The notes: generated by a model not told the origin, from the letters alone. A stretch of 64,000 nt of DNA from JAJDYQ01 sp965214035 (GCA_965214035.1 OZ243932.1:2170001-2234000); one strand, 5' to 3'. Shown: positions 1 to 8,906, counted from the stretch's first letter. Program-made: numbers and translations.

Positions 1-32
1 TTTCTGTGCGGGCAGAGGGATTGGAGTTCCCT

Positions 33-1553
33 ATGTGGGGAGCCAAAGCCGAAGAATGGTGGAAAACGGTAACACCGGAAACCATTGCTGATTATGTAGC
101 AAAAGGTGCGGACGTCAATGCGCGGAATAAACTGGGATCGACACCCTTGCACTTTGCAGCAGCCGTTAATCAGAACCCTGTCGTCTTCGATGTACTAGTT
201 CGGCTGGGCGCGGACGTTAAAGCGCGGCATGAAAACGGAGGGACACCCCTGCTCGTTGCAGCAGCACACAACCCGAACCCAGAAGTCTTCGATGTACTAG
301 TTCGGCTGGGCGCGGACGTCAATGCGAAAGCTGAAGACGGATTGACACCCCTGCATGTGGCAGCAGCAACAAACCCGAACCCAGAAGTCATCGATGTACT
401 AGTTCGGCTGGGCGCGGACGTCAACGCGAAAGGTGGAAACGGATGGACACCCCTGCATGTGGCGGCAGCAAGAAAAAACCCGAACCCAGAAGTCATCGAT
501 GTACTAGTTCGGCTGGGCGCGGACGTCAACGCGCGGGATGATCGATTCGGATGGACACCCCTGCACTATGCAGCAAGAAAAAACCCGAACCCTGCTGTCA
601 TCAAGGCACTAGTTCGGCTGGGCGCGGACGTCAATGCGAAAGCTGAAGACGGAGAGACACCCCTGCATGTGGCAGGAGCCTTTAATCAGAACCCAGAAGT
701 CATCGATGTACTAGTTCGGCTGGGCGCGGACGTCAACGCGAAAGGTGAAAACGGATTCACACCCCTGCTTGTGGCAGCAGAACTCAACTCGAATCCAGAA
801 GTCATCGATGTACTAGTTCGGCTGGGCGCGGACGTCAACGCGCGGGTGGAAAACGGAGAGACACCTCTGCACTGGGCAGCATCCCTTAATCAGAACCCTG
901 CTGTCATCAAGGCACTAGTTCGGCTGGGCGCGGACGTCAATGCGAAAGATGAAAACGGACGCACACCCCTGCAAAGGGCAGCAGACTCTAACGCGCCTCC
1001 AGAAGTCTTCGATGTACTAGTTCGGCTGGGCGCGGACGTCAATGCGAAAAGTGAAGAGGGAACGACACCCCTGCATGTGGCAGGAGTCCTTAATCAGAAC
1101 CCTGCTGTCATCAAGGCACTAGTTCGGCTGGGCGCGGACGTCAATGCGAAAGATGAAAACGGAGAGACACCTCTGCACTGGGTAGCAGCCTTTAATCAGA
1201 ACCCTGTCGTCTTCGATGTGCTAGTTCGGCTGGGCGCGGACGTCAACGCGCGGAATGAATGGGGAGCGACACCCCTGCATGTGGCAGGAGCCTCTAACGC
1301 GCCTCCAGAAGTCTTTGATGTACTAGTTCGGCTGGGCGCGGACGTCAATGCGAAAAATGAAAACGGATCGACACCCCTGCACAGGGCAGCAGCACTAAAC
1401 CCGAATCCAGAAGTCATCGATGCCCTGCTGGATGCTGGTGCGAATGCAAAGCTGAGGGACAATGATGGCAAACTGCCCGCCGACTATGCCGCTGAAAACG
1501 AGCATATCAAAGACAGCAAGGCCCGCGGGCGGTTGCATGAGGCGCGTTACTGA
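33..1553 (+). CDS. Ankyrin-repeat protein, 13 full repeats
   Basis: The protein is almost entirely ankyrin repeats of about 34 residues, each with a TPLH-like turn and the helix LVRLGADVNA. I count 13 full repeats between an N-terminal cap (WWKTVTPETIADYVAKGAD) and a C-terminal cap (PADYAAENEH). Ankyrin arrays bind other proteins; no partner or enzyme domain is visible. I chose the ATG at 33 because GGAG sits 6 bases before it, but the frame stays open to the window edge (a GTG lies at 6), so the gene may begin outside the window. No signal peptide is seen from this start. The repeats are nearly identical at DNA level, which suggests recent internal duplication. The next gene on this strand is the sulfotransferase. 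Confidence 0.9.
   Translation: MWGAKAEEWWKTVTPETIADYVAKGADVNARNKLGSTPLHFAAAVNQNPVVFDVLVRLGADVKARHENGGTPLLVAAAHNPNPEVFDVLVRLGADVNAKAEDGLTPLHVAAATNPNPEVIDVLVRLGADVNAKGGNGWTPLHVAAARKNPNPEVIDVLVRLGADVNARDDRFGWTPLHYAARKNPNPAVIKALVRLGADVNAKAEDGETPLHVAGAFNQNPEVIDVLVRLGADVNAKGENGFTPLLVAAELNSNPEVIDVLVRLGADVNARVENGETPLHWAASLNQNPAVIKALVRLGADVNAKDENGRTPLQRAADSNAPPEVFDVLVRLGADVNAKSEEGTTPLHVAGVLNQNPAVIKALVRLGADVNAKDENGETPLHWVAAFNQNPVVFDVLVRLGADVNARNEWGATPLHVAGASNAPPEVFDVLVRLGADVNAKNENGSTPLHRAAALNPNPEVIDALLDAGANAKLRDNDGKLPADYAAENEHIKDSKARGRLHEARY
170..1430 (+). repeat. Tandem 102-bp coding repeats (ankyrin array)
   Basis: A block containing ctagttcggctgggcgcg followed by gacgtcaa recurs about every 102 bases. 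The variable part of each unit covers the turn and first helix. The near identity of the conserved half makes the tract prone to unequal recombination and to assembly collapse. Confidence 0.88.
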
Positions 1554-1769
1554 TGGAATTCTACAGGATGCACCGCGACCGTGAAACAGAGCGGCAAACG
1601 GCTGAACGGTCCTCAGACAGAGACCAGCATGAACCGCGATATGGCTTGACAGGCTGGCTGAAGAAAGTCAGGCGGCCGGTGTCTGGTCTGTGTGTGGCCC
1701 GCCCCGCCAGAGCGAGCGGGCGAACCTCGTTGCCGGCTGTAAAGCCTCCTGCTTTTTGACGGAATAGCC

Positions 1770-2573
1770 GTGCCCATTGTTACCCTTCAGCGATCTGCTC
1801 CCCCGGCAGCTGGCAGACATCTCAGGGTGTTCGATGATGATACCTTTATTGTGTCCTGTCCGAAGTCGGGCAATACCTGGGTGCGGTTTATGCTGATGAA
1901 CCTGATGTTCCCCGATGAAGCCAGCTTTCTGAACATGGATGACAGGATACCCGATATCTATAGAACTTCTGACAGCCGGCTGGCGGAGTATCCCCGGCCA
2001 AGGATTATCAAAAGCCATGAGTATCCGGACCCTCGATACCCGCGGGTCATCTATGTTGTACGGGACCCCAGGGCCGTCGCGGTCTCTTCCTGGCATTATC
2101 TGGTCAAGGTGAGACGTATTCCCGAATCGTATCCGATCCGTCAATATGTCGAGGATTTTGTCGCTGGCCGATTTTTTGAGTACGGCACATGGCAGGATCA
2201 TGTCAGTGGCTGGCGGAGCGCCAGGCAATACTCTGCGGATTTTCTGTTGTTGCGGTACGAAGATATGCTGGATGATCCGACGGGTCATGTACGTCGTATT
2301 GCGCGTTTCATGGGGATTGATGCGGATGATGATGCGATTGAGAAAGTTGCCCGCAACAGCTCATTTGCCAATATGCAAAAGCTGGAAAAACAGGCCGGTC
2401 GTGCCTGGCAGGAAATGGCAGACAGCCGTATGGACAGGCTGTTTATTCGTCGCGGGGCCAGCCAGTCATGGCAGGATGAGCTGGATCCGGCCAGTATCCG
2501 CTTGATTGAGGAAGGCTGGGCCGATACCATGACTCTGGTCGGGTATGAAACCAGCCTTGCCGCTGACCGGTAG
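1770..2573 (+). CDS. Sulfotransferase family protein
   Basis: This 267-residue protein carries the PAPS-binding signatures of cytosolic-type sulfotransferases. The 5'-phosphosulfate loop CPKSGNTWVRFMLM lies near residues 31-44 and the 3'-phosphate segment YVVRDPRAVAVSSWHY near residues 92-107. Family members move a sulfuryl group from PAPS to a hydroxyl or amine, but the substrate cannot be read from the sequence. The start is a GTG at 1770 with a poor ribosome site. It lies about 200 bases after the ankyrin gene and before an orphan methyltransferase, in what looks like an accessory block. No PAPS synthesis gene is in the window. Confidence 0.87.
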   Translation: MPIVTLQRSAPPAAGRHLRVFDDDTFIVSCPKSGNTWVRFMLMNLMFPDEASFLNMDDRIPDIYRTSDSRLAEYPRPRIIKSHEYPDPRYPRVIYVVRDPRAVAVSSWHYLVKVRRIPESYPIRQYVEDFVAGRFFEYGTWQDHVSGWRSARQYSADFLLLRYEDMLDDPTGHVRRIARFMGIDADDDAIEKVARNSSFANMQKLEKQAGRAWQEMADSRMDRLFIRRGASQSWQDELDPASIRLIEEGWADTMTLVGYETSLAADR

Positions 2574-2861
2574 AGATGCCGGGGTTGATCGTCATATCCA
2601 TCATGCCCTGTCCGAAATGAACCCGTGCCCTGAAAAATGGTTGTTCTGCCACTGTAACCGGTATCAGGGATGGTGAGCGATACCAAAGGCAGAAAAAGAG
2701 AGATGTTCACTGTAATGGATTACCGGAGGTGATCCGATGCACACCGGTGAAGTGTTCGCCTGTACCGGCATTCCCTGTTCGCACGAATCCGTGAAATACC
2801 CGGTCGGCAGTTCCGTAAGCGGCATGAGCGGCAGGCCGCGGGCTGGTGTGAGGCGGGTTGC

Positions 2862-3665
2862 GTGAAACGGAAGCCGGCGTTCGAGGCGGACAATGTGGTC
2901 CTGTATCAGGCTGACAGTCTGGCCCTGATGGAAGAGTTGGGGCAGGAGCATCCTGCCGGGTTGTTTGACATGATATTCGCCGATCCGCCCTATTTTCTTT
3001 CCAATGGCGGCATAAGCTGTCATGCCGGCCGGATGGTCAGCGTCAACAAGGGCGGCTGGGACAAGTCTCAGGGGGTGGAAGCGAACCATGACTTTAATCT
3101 CGCCTGGCTGCGCGGGTGCCGGGACCTCCTCAAGCCGAACGGAACCCTCTGGGTCTCCGGTACCCACCATGTGATCCATTCGGCAGGTTATGCCATGCAG
3201 TGCCTTGGTATGAAGATCTTGAACAGCGTTACCCGGGAGAAGCCGAATCCACCGCCGAACCTGTCCTGCCGCTATTTTACCCGCTCCACCGAAACCGTCC
3301 TGTGGGCCGCGAAGTCGGAAAAATCGAAGCATTGCTTCAATTACCACCTGATGCGGGAGCACAACGGCGGCAAGCAGATGAAAACAGTTTGGAAACTGAC
3401 CGCTCCGGGCAAGGCAGAAAAGAGCTATGGCAAACATCCCACCCAAAAGCCGATAGCACTTCTTGACCGAATCATTCTCACATCGACCCATGAGGGTGAC
3501 CAGGTGTTTGATCCCTTTGCCGGCAGCAGCAGCACCGGTGTTGCAGCGATACAGAACGGGCGGCAATTCATGGGTTGCGAACAGGAGCAGGAGTACATCG
3601 ATCTGTCCATCTCCCGATTGTCCCCCGCCGCGGATTCGATCAAGTCGTCAGAGAATGCGGCGTGA
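2862..3665 (+). CDS. DNA adenine methyltransferase, DpnA (M.DpnII-B)-like, orphan
   Basis: A 267-residue beta-class amino-methyltransferase. The catalytic motif IV FADPPYFLSNGG is near residues 40-51. The target-binding part follows, and motif X plus SAM-binding motif I (HPTQKP, then FDPFAGSSSTG) lie near residues 195-230. Its order and wording closely match the family of DpnA, which methylates adenine in GATC, also on single-stranded DNA. Specificity here is inferred from family resemblance. No restriction endonuclease gene is adjacent, so it looks like an orphan. The start is GTG with GAGGCGGG just upstream. The 288 bases before it hold no gene I can support. Confidence 0.9.
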   Translation: MKRKPAFEADNVVLYQADSLALMEELGQEHPAGLFDMIFADPPYFLSNGGISCHAGRMVSVNKGGWDKSQGVEANHDFNLAWLRGCRDLLKPNGTLWVSGTHHVIHSAGYAMQCLGMKILNSVTREKPNPPPNLSCRYFTRSTETVLWAAKSEKSKHCFNYHLMREHNGGKQMKTVWKLTAPGKAEKSYGKHPTQKPIALLDRIILTSTHEGDQVFDPFAGSSSTGVAAIQNGRQFMGCEQEQEYIDLSISRLSPAADSIKSSENAA

Positions 3666-3697
3666 TCAAGAATGGAGATGGTTGGCACAGCCATCGA

Positions 3698-3728
3698 TTT
3701 TTCACGGTGAACACGGCCTGTGAAAAAA
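3698..3728. terminator. Possible bidirectional terminator hairpin
   Basis: TTTTTCAC and GTGAAAAAA form an 8-bp stem around a 14-base loop, between the convergent methyltransferase and ankyrin genes. T runs on both strands suit termination in either direction, but the stem is AT-rich and weak. Confidence 0.4.
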
Positions 3729-3734
3729 CATTTA

Positions 3735-4433
3735 TCACCGATCAACGACCAGGGCCCTGTGAATCTGCCGGTTATTTTTAAGATGCGGATTATCGACAAG
3801 CAGTTCACCGGGTGTTTCCCCGCTTTCGATGGTCAAGGTCGGGTCTGCGCCGGCTTGCAGTAAAAACATGACAATGGCCGGTTCGGCATTGTTCAGAGCC
3901 GCCCAGTGCAGCGGGGTGATGCCGTAGGGGGTGCGGGCGTTGATGGCGGCTCCGGCAGCAAGCAGGGTCGCCAGTATTTCTGGTTCGATGTTGTTGTAGG
4001 CGGCATGATGCAGTGGTGTGGCACCATCGCTATCAAGGCGGTCAATGTCCGCGCCGGCGGCAAGCAGGGTTTGGATGACAGCAACTTCGGTGTTGTTCAG
4101 GGCTGCCCGGTGCAGTGGTGTTTCTCCGTCTTCAAGGGGCGTATTGACATCCATGCCGGCACCCAGCATTTCAGTAATCACGGCCGGATCTCTGGTAAAG
4201 GAAGCGGCATAGTGCAGCGGAGCACCTTCCAGACCCATGTAAACATTACGCTCTGTATAGCGACTGTGTACGCAGCGGCTGATGGTCTGTTCATGGGAAG
4301 TCAGGAAAAATTCGGCGGACTCCAGATTGCAGCCATGCGCCTGCCCGCCGGAGAACAAACCCCACAGAGCAACAGGCATCAGGCGAGACCGCATCCCGGA
4401 CATCTTTGATGGCAGCTTATCCTTCATCGGCAT
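3735..4433 (-). CDS. Secreted ankyrin-repeat protein, about five repeats
   Basis: The 232-residue product begins with a basic stretch and a hydrophobic segment (SRLMPVALWGLFSGGQAHG), a likely signal peptide ending near residue 34, so the mature protein is probably periplasmic or exported. Ankyrin repeats follow from about residue 76, with units such as GETPLHRAALNN, GATPLHHAAYNN and GITPLHWAALNN. Three Met codons at the N-terminus make the exact start uncertain. It runs convergent to the methyltransferase and divergent from parB. The repeats are more diverged than those of the first ankyrin gene, so it is an older array. No target is known. Confidence 0.85.
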   Translation of the reverse strand: MPMKDKLPSKMSGMRSRLMPVALWGLFSGGQAHGCNLESAEFFLTSHEQTISRCVHSRYTERNVYMGLEGAPLHYAASFTRDPAVITEMLGAGMDVNTPLEDGETPLHRAALNNTEVAVIQTLLAAGADIDRLDSDGATPLHHAAYNNIEPEILATLLAAGAAINARTPYGITPLHWAALNNAEPAIVMFLLQAGADPTLTIESGETPGELLVDNPHLKNNRQIHRALVVDR

Positions 4434-4643
4434 GTGTTCGAGCTATTATCCCGCCAGTGAATGAGAAAACATCTGCTTCAAATAAGCGGATCTTCTCTCC
4501 AGAGTCCGATCAATCGTTTCATTCACTACTGCCATATAATCATTAATCCACAGAATGAGAGGCCCAAATAGCTTTCTTCAGTATTATACTGGAGAGTCAT
4601 GTCCTCATACAAGTGTCATTATGCACAATCACAGGGAACACAG

Positions 4644-5510
4644 ATGGTGAAAAAAAGAGGTTTGGGCCGGGGGCTGGATGCGTTGTTGTCCGGTGGTCTG
4701 GCGGATGAGGATGCAGCATCCGGGGCGGCCGGCGGCAATCTGAGGGACATCCCTGTCGATCTGCTGGAGCGTGGTCGCTATCAGCCGCGTGTTGATATGC
4801 GTGAGGAGACGCTGGCCGGTCTGGCTGAATCTATCAGGGCGCAGGGTGTTGTGCAGCCGATTGTGGTGCGACCTGTCGGTGCCGGTCGCTATGAGATTAT
4901 TGCCGGTGAGCGTCGCTGGCGGGCGGCGCAGTTGGCCGGATTGCAGGAGATGCCGGCTATCGTGCGCGATGTGCCCGATGAGGCGGCTATTGCCATGGCC
5001 CTCATTGAGAATATCCAGCGTGAAAACCTTCATCCTCTGGAAGAGGCCGGTGCCCTGCGGCGCCTGATTGATGAGTTTGATATGTCGCATCAGGCGGCCG
5101 GTGATGCCGTTGGGCGTTCCCGTGCGGCGGTCAGTAATCTGCTACGGTTGCTGGAGATCGCGCCAGCGGTCAGGCCCTGGCTGGAGTCGGGCGAGCTGGA
5201 GATGGGACATGCCCGTGCCATATTGCCACTGCCCCCGGAGGCGCAGTGGCAGGCAGCGAAAACGATTGTGAAGCGGGGGTTTTCTGTGCGGCAGGCCGAG
5301 GTATTGAGTAAATCGCTGCGGAAACCCAATAAAAAGAAGGCGTCCGCAGGCCCGAAAAAAGACCCGGATGTGTTGCGGCTGGAGAATGATCTGTCGGATC
5401 GGCTGGCGGCAAAGGTGGCGATTTCAGCGAATCAGGCCGGCAGGGGCAAAGTACAGATCCATTTTAATTCGCTGGATGAGCTGCAGGGTATATTGGATCA
5501 TATCCGCTGA
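4644..5510 (+). CDS. parB: Chromosome partitioning protein ParB
   Basis: ParB is the CTP-dependent clamp that loads at parS sites and, with ParA, segregates the origin region. The start MVKKRGLGRGLDALLSG is typical for chromosomal ParB, so I place it at 4644 rather than at an in-frame codon 45 bases earlier. The CTP-binding part with GERRWRAAQLAG and the ENIQRENLHP segment is near residues 90-135, the helix-turn-helix near 150-175, and the dimerisation region is C-terminal. In most relatives parA is directly upstream; here an ankyrin gene on the other strand is found instead. Downstream gene order (ATP synthase operon) is the usual one. Confidence 0.96.
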   Translation: MVKKRGLGRGLDALLSGGLADEDAASGAAGGNLRDIPVDLLERGRYQPRVDMREETLAGLAESIRAQGVVQPIVVRPVGAGRYEIIAGERRWRAAQLAGLQEMPAIVRDVPDEAAIAMALIENIQRENLHPLEEAGALRRLIDEFDMSHQAAGDAVGRSRAAVSNLLRLLEIAPAVRPWLESGELEMGHARAILPLPPEAQWQAAKTIVKRGFSVRQAEVLSKSLRKPNKKKASAGPKKDPDVLRLENDLSDRLAAKVAISANQAGRGKVQIHFNSLDELQGILDHIR

Positions 5511-5543
5511 CTTTTGGTCTGTTTGTTGATGGTGTCCTGAATT

Positions 5544-6077
5544 ATGTTTGAAGAGCTGGGTATGGGCAGGGCGGATGATGTCCGGGCGCTTTTCACTTCT
5601 GTATTTTCTGATTCGGAAGGGGAGGCCGAGGGCCTTCTGGTGGGCAATCTTGCCTGGGAGTTGCTGACCGAGACAGACCGGCAGGACATTTATGGCTTCG
5701 CTGCTGTTGAGGGCGGTGAAATTATCGGCTGCATAATATTCAGTCGATTGATCTTTGAGTGTGAAAAGAATGTGTTTATTTTATCGCCGGTTGCCATTCG
5801 TGCGGACCGCCAGGGTCTGGGTCTGGGTCAAGGGCTGATCAATTTTGGCATTGACCGGCTGCAAGAGCAGGGTATTGTGTTGGTAATGACCTATGGCGAT
5901 CTGGATTTTTATGTCAGGGTGGGTTTCCGTTGTGTGGCGGTGGAATCGATCAGGGCACCTTTTGATCTGAAATTTCCGCATGGCTGGTTGGGCCGACCAT
6001 TGACCGGTGGTTCCGTTATGCCCATTCCGGGCAGGCCGAGTTGTGTGCGGGCCTTGAATAAGGCTGTGTACTGGTAG
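5544..6077 (+). CDS. GNAT-family N-acetyltransferase
   Basis: A 177-residue single-domain acetyltransferase. Residues 75-95 hold the acetyl-CoA pyrophosphate loop (RADRQGLGLGQGLI), after the strand LSPVAI. The following FYVRVGFR segment is the usual motif B. It resembles the YhbS group, whose substrates are mostly unknown. It starts 33 bases after parB and could be cotranscribed with it. It sits between parB and atpI, a position not normally occupied by an acetyltransferase. A ribosome site is not obvious before the ATG. Confidence 0.88.
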   Translation: MFEELGMGRADDVRALFTSVFSDSEGEAEGLLVGNLAWELLTETDRQDIYGFAAVEGGEIIGCIIFSRLIFECEKNVFILSPVAIRADRQGLGLGQGLINFGIDRLQEQGIVLVMTYGDLDFYVRVGFRCVAVESIRAPFDLKFPHGWLGRPLTGGSVMPIPGRPSCVRALNKAVYW

Positions 6078-6146
6078 CGGGTGGGGCTTGGGGGGCTGCC
6101 TGAAAATGGTGATTGCAGCCAATAGTGGCGGAAGGCTAAAATGGCG

Positions 6147-6176
6147 TTGATCTGTGTTATGGTGTCCCTTTATACT
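6147..6176 (+). promoter_or_regulatory. Candidate sigma-70 promoter of the atp operon
   Basis: TTGATC at 6147-6152 and TATACT at 6171-6176 are separated by 18 bases, about 110 bases before atpI. The position fits the start of the ATP synthase operon. This is pattern matching only. Confidence 0.5.
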
Positions 6177-6290
6177 ATGCTCGCTTGGCCACATGGTCGT
6201 TTGGTAAGGCCGTGTGAAGGGGACTCTTCAAAACGAAGGGTTATCCGGGCATAATCACCGCCCGGGTTCAGGTATTGTTCGGGTGGTGCT

Positions 6291-6641
6291 ATGCGGGTCT
6301 TGATTGGCAGCCAGGTGATTCTGGCGCTTGTCGCCGCACTGGTTGCGCTGTATCGAGAGTCTGTCGATGCCATGCTGGCCGTTCTGTATGGGGCAGCAAT
6401 CGGTATCATGGTTGTCCTGCTGGCCCGTCGCAGTGCCAATAAGGCGGCGGAAAAGGCCATTGACAGCCCGTCACAGGGCATCGTTGTGATGTTTGCCGGG
6501 CTTGTCCTGCGGTATGCGGCAGTGATACTGGGTTTGTTGGTTGGCCTCAGGGTTTTGCAGCTTATGACCGTGCCCATGCTGATGGGCTTTTCATTGATGA
6601 TAATGGTTCAGGTTTTTGTCGCGCACCGGGTGACGTTGTGA
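6291..6641 (+). CDS. atpI: ATP synthase protein I
   Basis: A small membrane protein of 116 residues with four hydrophobic segments (about residues 5-22, 25-42, 63-83, 90-110). AtpI helps assemble the c-ring of the Fo motor and is the usual first gene of the atp operon. The family is poorly conserved in sequence, so the call rests on position, length and the four-segment layout, including the ARRSANKAAE loop. It is followed after about 50 bases by atpB. Confidence 0.88.
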   Translation: MRVLIGSQVILALVAALVALYRESVDAMLAVLYGAAIGIMVVLLARRSANKAAEKAIDSPSQGIVVMFAGLVLRYAAVILGLLVGLRVLQLMTVPMLMGFSLMIMVQVFVAHRVTL

Positions 6642-6691
6642 AATGATTTTTGACCAACAGTGAATTTTGGTAACAGTATGAGAGAGGCAGT

Positions 6692-7579
6692 ATGGCTGAT
6701 GACAGCCTGACACAAGCGGAATATATCAGGCACCACCTGACGAATATGACCTTTGGTCAGCATGCGGATGGTTCCTGGGGGCTGGCGCATTCCTCAGCCG
6801 AGGCTGCGCAGATGGGTTTCATGGCCATTCATGTCGATACCATGTTCTGGTCTGTTTTGCTAGGTGCTGTTTTTCTGTTCTTTTTTCATCGGGCAGCCCG
6901 GTCGATGAGCGCCGATACACCAGGTGGTTTGCAGAATTTTATTGAGTGGATTGTTGAGTTCATTGATACCAGTGTTCGTGGTTCTTTTACGGCAAAGAAT
7001 GATATGGTTGCGCCAATGGCATTGACATTATTCGTATGGATTCTTTTGATGAATCTGATGGATCTGGTGCCAGTTGACTGGATTCCCCATTTTACCGGCT
7101 GGATGGCCAGCCTCCTGTTCGATGCGGATCCTCACCATGTCTATATGAAGGTGGTGCCGACGACCGATCCCAATGCCACATTCGGTTTGTCGCTGGCTGT
7201 ATTCGCGCTGGTCATTTTTTACAGTATCAGAATGAAGGGCCCCGGCGGTTTCGCGGCCGAATTAACCATGCATCCGTTTGAGGCGAACAATGTGGCGCTG
7301 AAAATTATATTTCTGCCGGTTAATCTGTTTCTGGAGGGCGTGTCGTTGCTGGCAAAGCCGGTGTCTCTGGCGTTGCGCCTGTTTGGCAATCTGTATGCCG
7401 GCGAGATGATTTTTATTCTGATTGCGCTGATGTATGGCGGTAACTTTATTCTGGCCCTGTTCGGGGGTGTGCTGCAATGGGCCTGGGCGGTATTCCATGT
7501 CCTGATCGTGCTGTTGCAGGCATTTATCTTTATGACATTGACTATCGTCTATCTGGATATGGCGCACAGTCACCACTGA
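6692..7579 (+). CDS. atpB: ATP synthase Fo subunit a
   Basis: Subunit a forms the two proton half-channels against the c-ring in the inner membrane. The 295-residue protein has the expected long hydrophobic helices. The essential arginine lies in SLALRLFGNLYAGEMI near residues 225-240, and the C-terminal helix ends VYLDMAHSHH. The length is slightly above that of E. coli (271), with the extra residues at the N-terminus. It is preceded by GAGAGGCAGT and followed by atpE after 39 bases. Confidence 0.98.
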   Translation: MADDSLTQAEYIRHHLTNMTFGQHADGSWGLAHSSAEAAQMGFMAIHVDTMFWSVLLGAVFLFFFHRAARSMSADTPGGLQNFIEWIVEFIDTSVRGSFTAKNDMVAPMALTLFVWILLMNLMDLVPVDWIPHFTGWMASLLFDADPHHVYMKVVPTTDPNATFGLSLAVFALVIFYSIRMKGPGGFAAELTMHPFEANNVALKIIFLPVNLFLEGVSLLAKPVSLALRLFGNLYAGEMIFILIALMYGGNFILALFGGVLQWAWAVFHVLIVLLQAFIFMTLTIVYLDMAHSHH

Positions 7580-7618
7580 TTTTTTGATTATTTACGATTT
7601 TTTAACAGGAGATAACAA

Positions 7619-7846
7619 ATGGAAGCTGCAATTCTGACGCTGGCAGGTGCCATCCTTCTTGGGCTGGGTGCGCTGGGAGCCGCTGTAGGTATTGGTATAT
7701 TGGGCGCACGTTTTCTGGAAGGAATCGCCCGTCAGCCTGAGTTACTGCCCATGTTGCGCACCCAGTTTTTCATCGTGATGGGCCTGGTTGATGCGGTCCC
7801 GATGATCGGCGTGGGTATCGCGTTCTATATTCTTTTCGCGGGCTGA
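7619..7846 (+). CDS. atpE: ATP synthase Fo subunit c
   Basis: A hairpin of two membrane helices, 75 residues. The glycine-rich first helix contains GALGAAVGIGILGA, the polar loop is ARQPE, and the proton-carrying acid is Asp58 in MGLVDAVPMI. The aspartate and the surrounding residues are of the proton-driven type; I see no sodium-binding signature. The ring of these subunits turns as protons pass subunit a. A strong ribosome site (CAGGAG) precedes the ATG, as expected for the subunit made in the greatest number. Confidence 0.98.
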   Translation: MEAAILTLAGAILLGLGALGAAVGIGILGARFLEGIARQPELLPMLRTQFFIVMGLVDAVPMIGVGIAFYILFAG

Positions 7847-7884
7847 TTGTCAGGCTGCTACCGGAATAGACGGACAGATTTGCC

Positions 7885-8355
7885 ATGAATATCAATCTGA
7901 CATTAATAGGCCAGTCCATTACCTTTGCTGTCTTTGTCTGGTTTTGCATGAAGTTTGTCTGGCCGCCGATTATGCAGGCACTGGAAGAGCGCAAGCAGAA
8001 GATTGCCGATGGCCTTGCCGCTGCTGAACGCGGTGTGAAAGAGCAGGAGCTTGCACAGGCGAAGGCCGTTGAAACATTGCAGGAGGCGAAGGAGCAGGCC
8101 CGTACTATCATCACTCAGGCCGAAAGGCGTCATGCGGAAATTGTTGAGCAGGCCAAGGATGATGCAAAGGAAGAGGCGGCCCGTATTGTCACGGCGGCCC
8201 ATGCCGAGGTGGAGCAGGAGGCGAGTCGTGTGCGTGAGGAATTACGCGGCAAGGTGGTTGATCTGGCCCTGGTGGCTTCCAGTAAAATTCTGGAGCGTGA
8301 GGTGAGTGCGGAAGATCACAACGCGATGCTTGAAAAGCTCAGTGCCAGCCTGTAA
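7885..8355 (+). CDS. atpF: ATP synthase Fo subunit b
   Basis: Peripheral stalk subunit of 156 residues, the same length as in E. coli. One membrane helix lies at residues 5-25 (with WFCMKFVWPPIM at its end). A long charged helix rich in Ala, Glu, Lys and Arg follows and dimerises as a coiled coil. It links subunit a to delta and alpha. The gene sits between atpE and atpH with short spacers. Confidence 0.97.
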   Translation: MNINLTLIGQSITFAVFVWFCMKFVWPPIMQALEERKQKIADGLAAAERGVKEQELAQAKAVETLQEAKEQARTIITQAERRHAEIVEQAKDDAKEEAARIVTAAHAEVEQEASRVREELRGKVVDLALVASSKILEREVSAEDHNAMLEKLSASL

Positions 8356-8369
8356 CCGGATGACGCGAT

Positions 8370-8906
8370 ATGTCTGAGGTAAAAACCATGGCCCGTCCGT
8401 ATGCTGTCGCTGTCTGGAAACATGCGAAAGATCAGAACAGACAGGATCTCTGGTCTGAAATGCTGGAATTTATGGCTCGTGTCGTCACCGATGATGCCAT
8501 GTCTGCCATCGTCGGCGACCCGCGCATAGATGCGGATACATTGTCTCGTCTTATGCTGGAGGTCTGCGATGGCCATATCGATGATGTTGCCGGCGCCCTT
8601 GTGCGGTTGCTGGTAGAAAATGGCAGATTGTCGCTGATGCCGGAAGTGGCCGGCATCTATAAGGAGCTTCGGGCCGAGTCGGGTGGTGTGATTTCTGCTG
8701 GTCTGACAACCGCTTACCCGGTTAGTGCCGAATTTGAGCAGGCCATTGCTGCAGCAATGCAGAGGCGCTTGCACCGCGAGGTCACTTTTGCCGCGGAAAT
8801 TGACAAATCTCTGCTGGGCGGAGCGATTATCCGGGTCGGCGACATGGTGATCGATGCTTCAGTGCGGGGCCAGATAGAGGCGCTGGCCGCCGACTTGCGC
8901 ACATAA
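8370..8906 (+). CDS. atpH: ATP synthase F1 subunit delta
   Basis: This 178-residue soluble subunit joins the b stalk to the top of the alpha-beta hexamer. The N-terminal helical domain starts ARPYAVAVWKHAKD and the C-terminal part contains GGAIIRVGDMVIDASVRGQ, the conserved OSCP/delta signature. It starts 14 bases after atpF and ends 38 bases before atpA. Two Met codons near the start (residues 1 and 7) are both possible; the first has little ribosome-site support. Confidence 0.97.
   Translation: MSEVKTMARPYAVAVWKHAKDQNRQDLWSEMLEFMARVVTDDAMSAIVGDPRIDADTLSRLMLEVCDGHIDDVAGALVRLLVENGRLSLMPEVAGIYKELRAESGGVISAGLTTAYPVSAEFEQAIAAAMQRRLHREVTFAAEIDKSLLGGAIIRVGDMVIDASVRGQIEALAADLRT

Noticed and set aside
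170..1430. Regularly spaced repeats resembling a CRISPR array
   Set aside because: The unit of 102 bases is a multiple of three, lies in one open frame and encodes ankyrin repeats.
170..1471. Long minus-strand open frames opposite the ankyrin array
   Set aside because: They are antisense shadows of the 102-bp repeats and show the same periodicity without any protein-like composition.
1553..1759. A 68-codon frame after the ankyrin gene
   Set aside because: No recognisable sequence, Arg/Pro-rich composition of non-coding GC-rich DNA, and no ribosome site.
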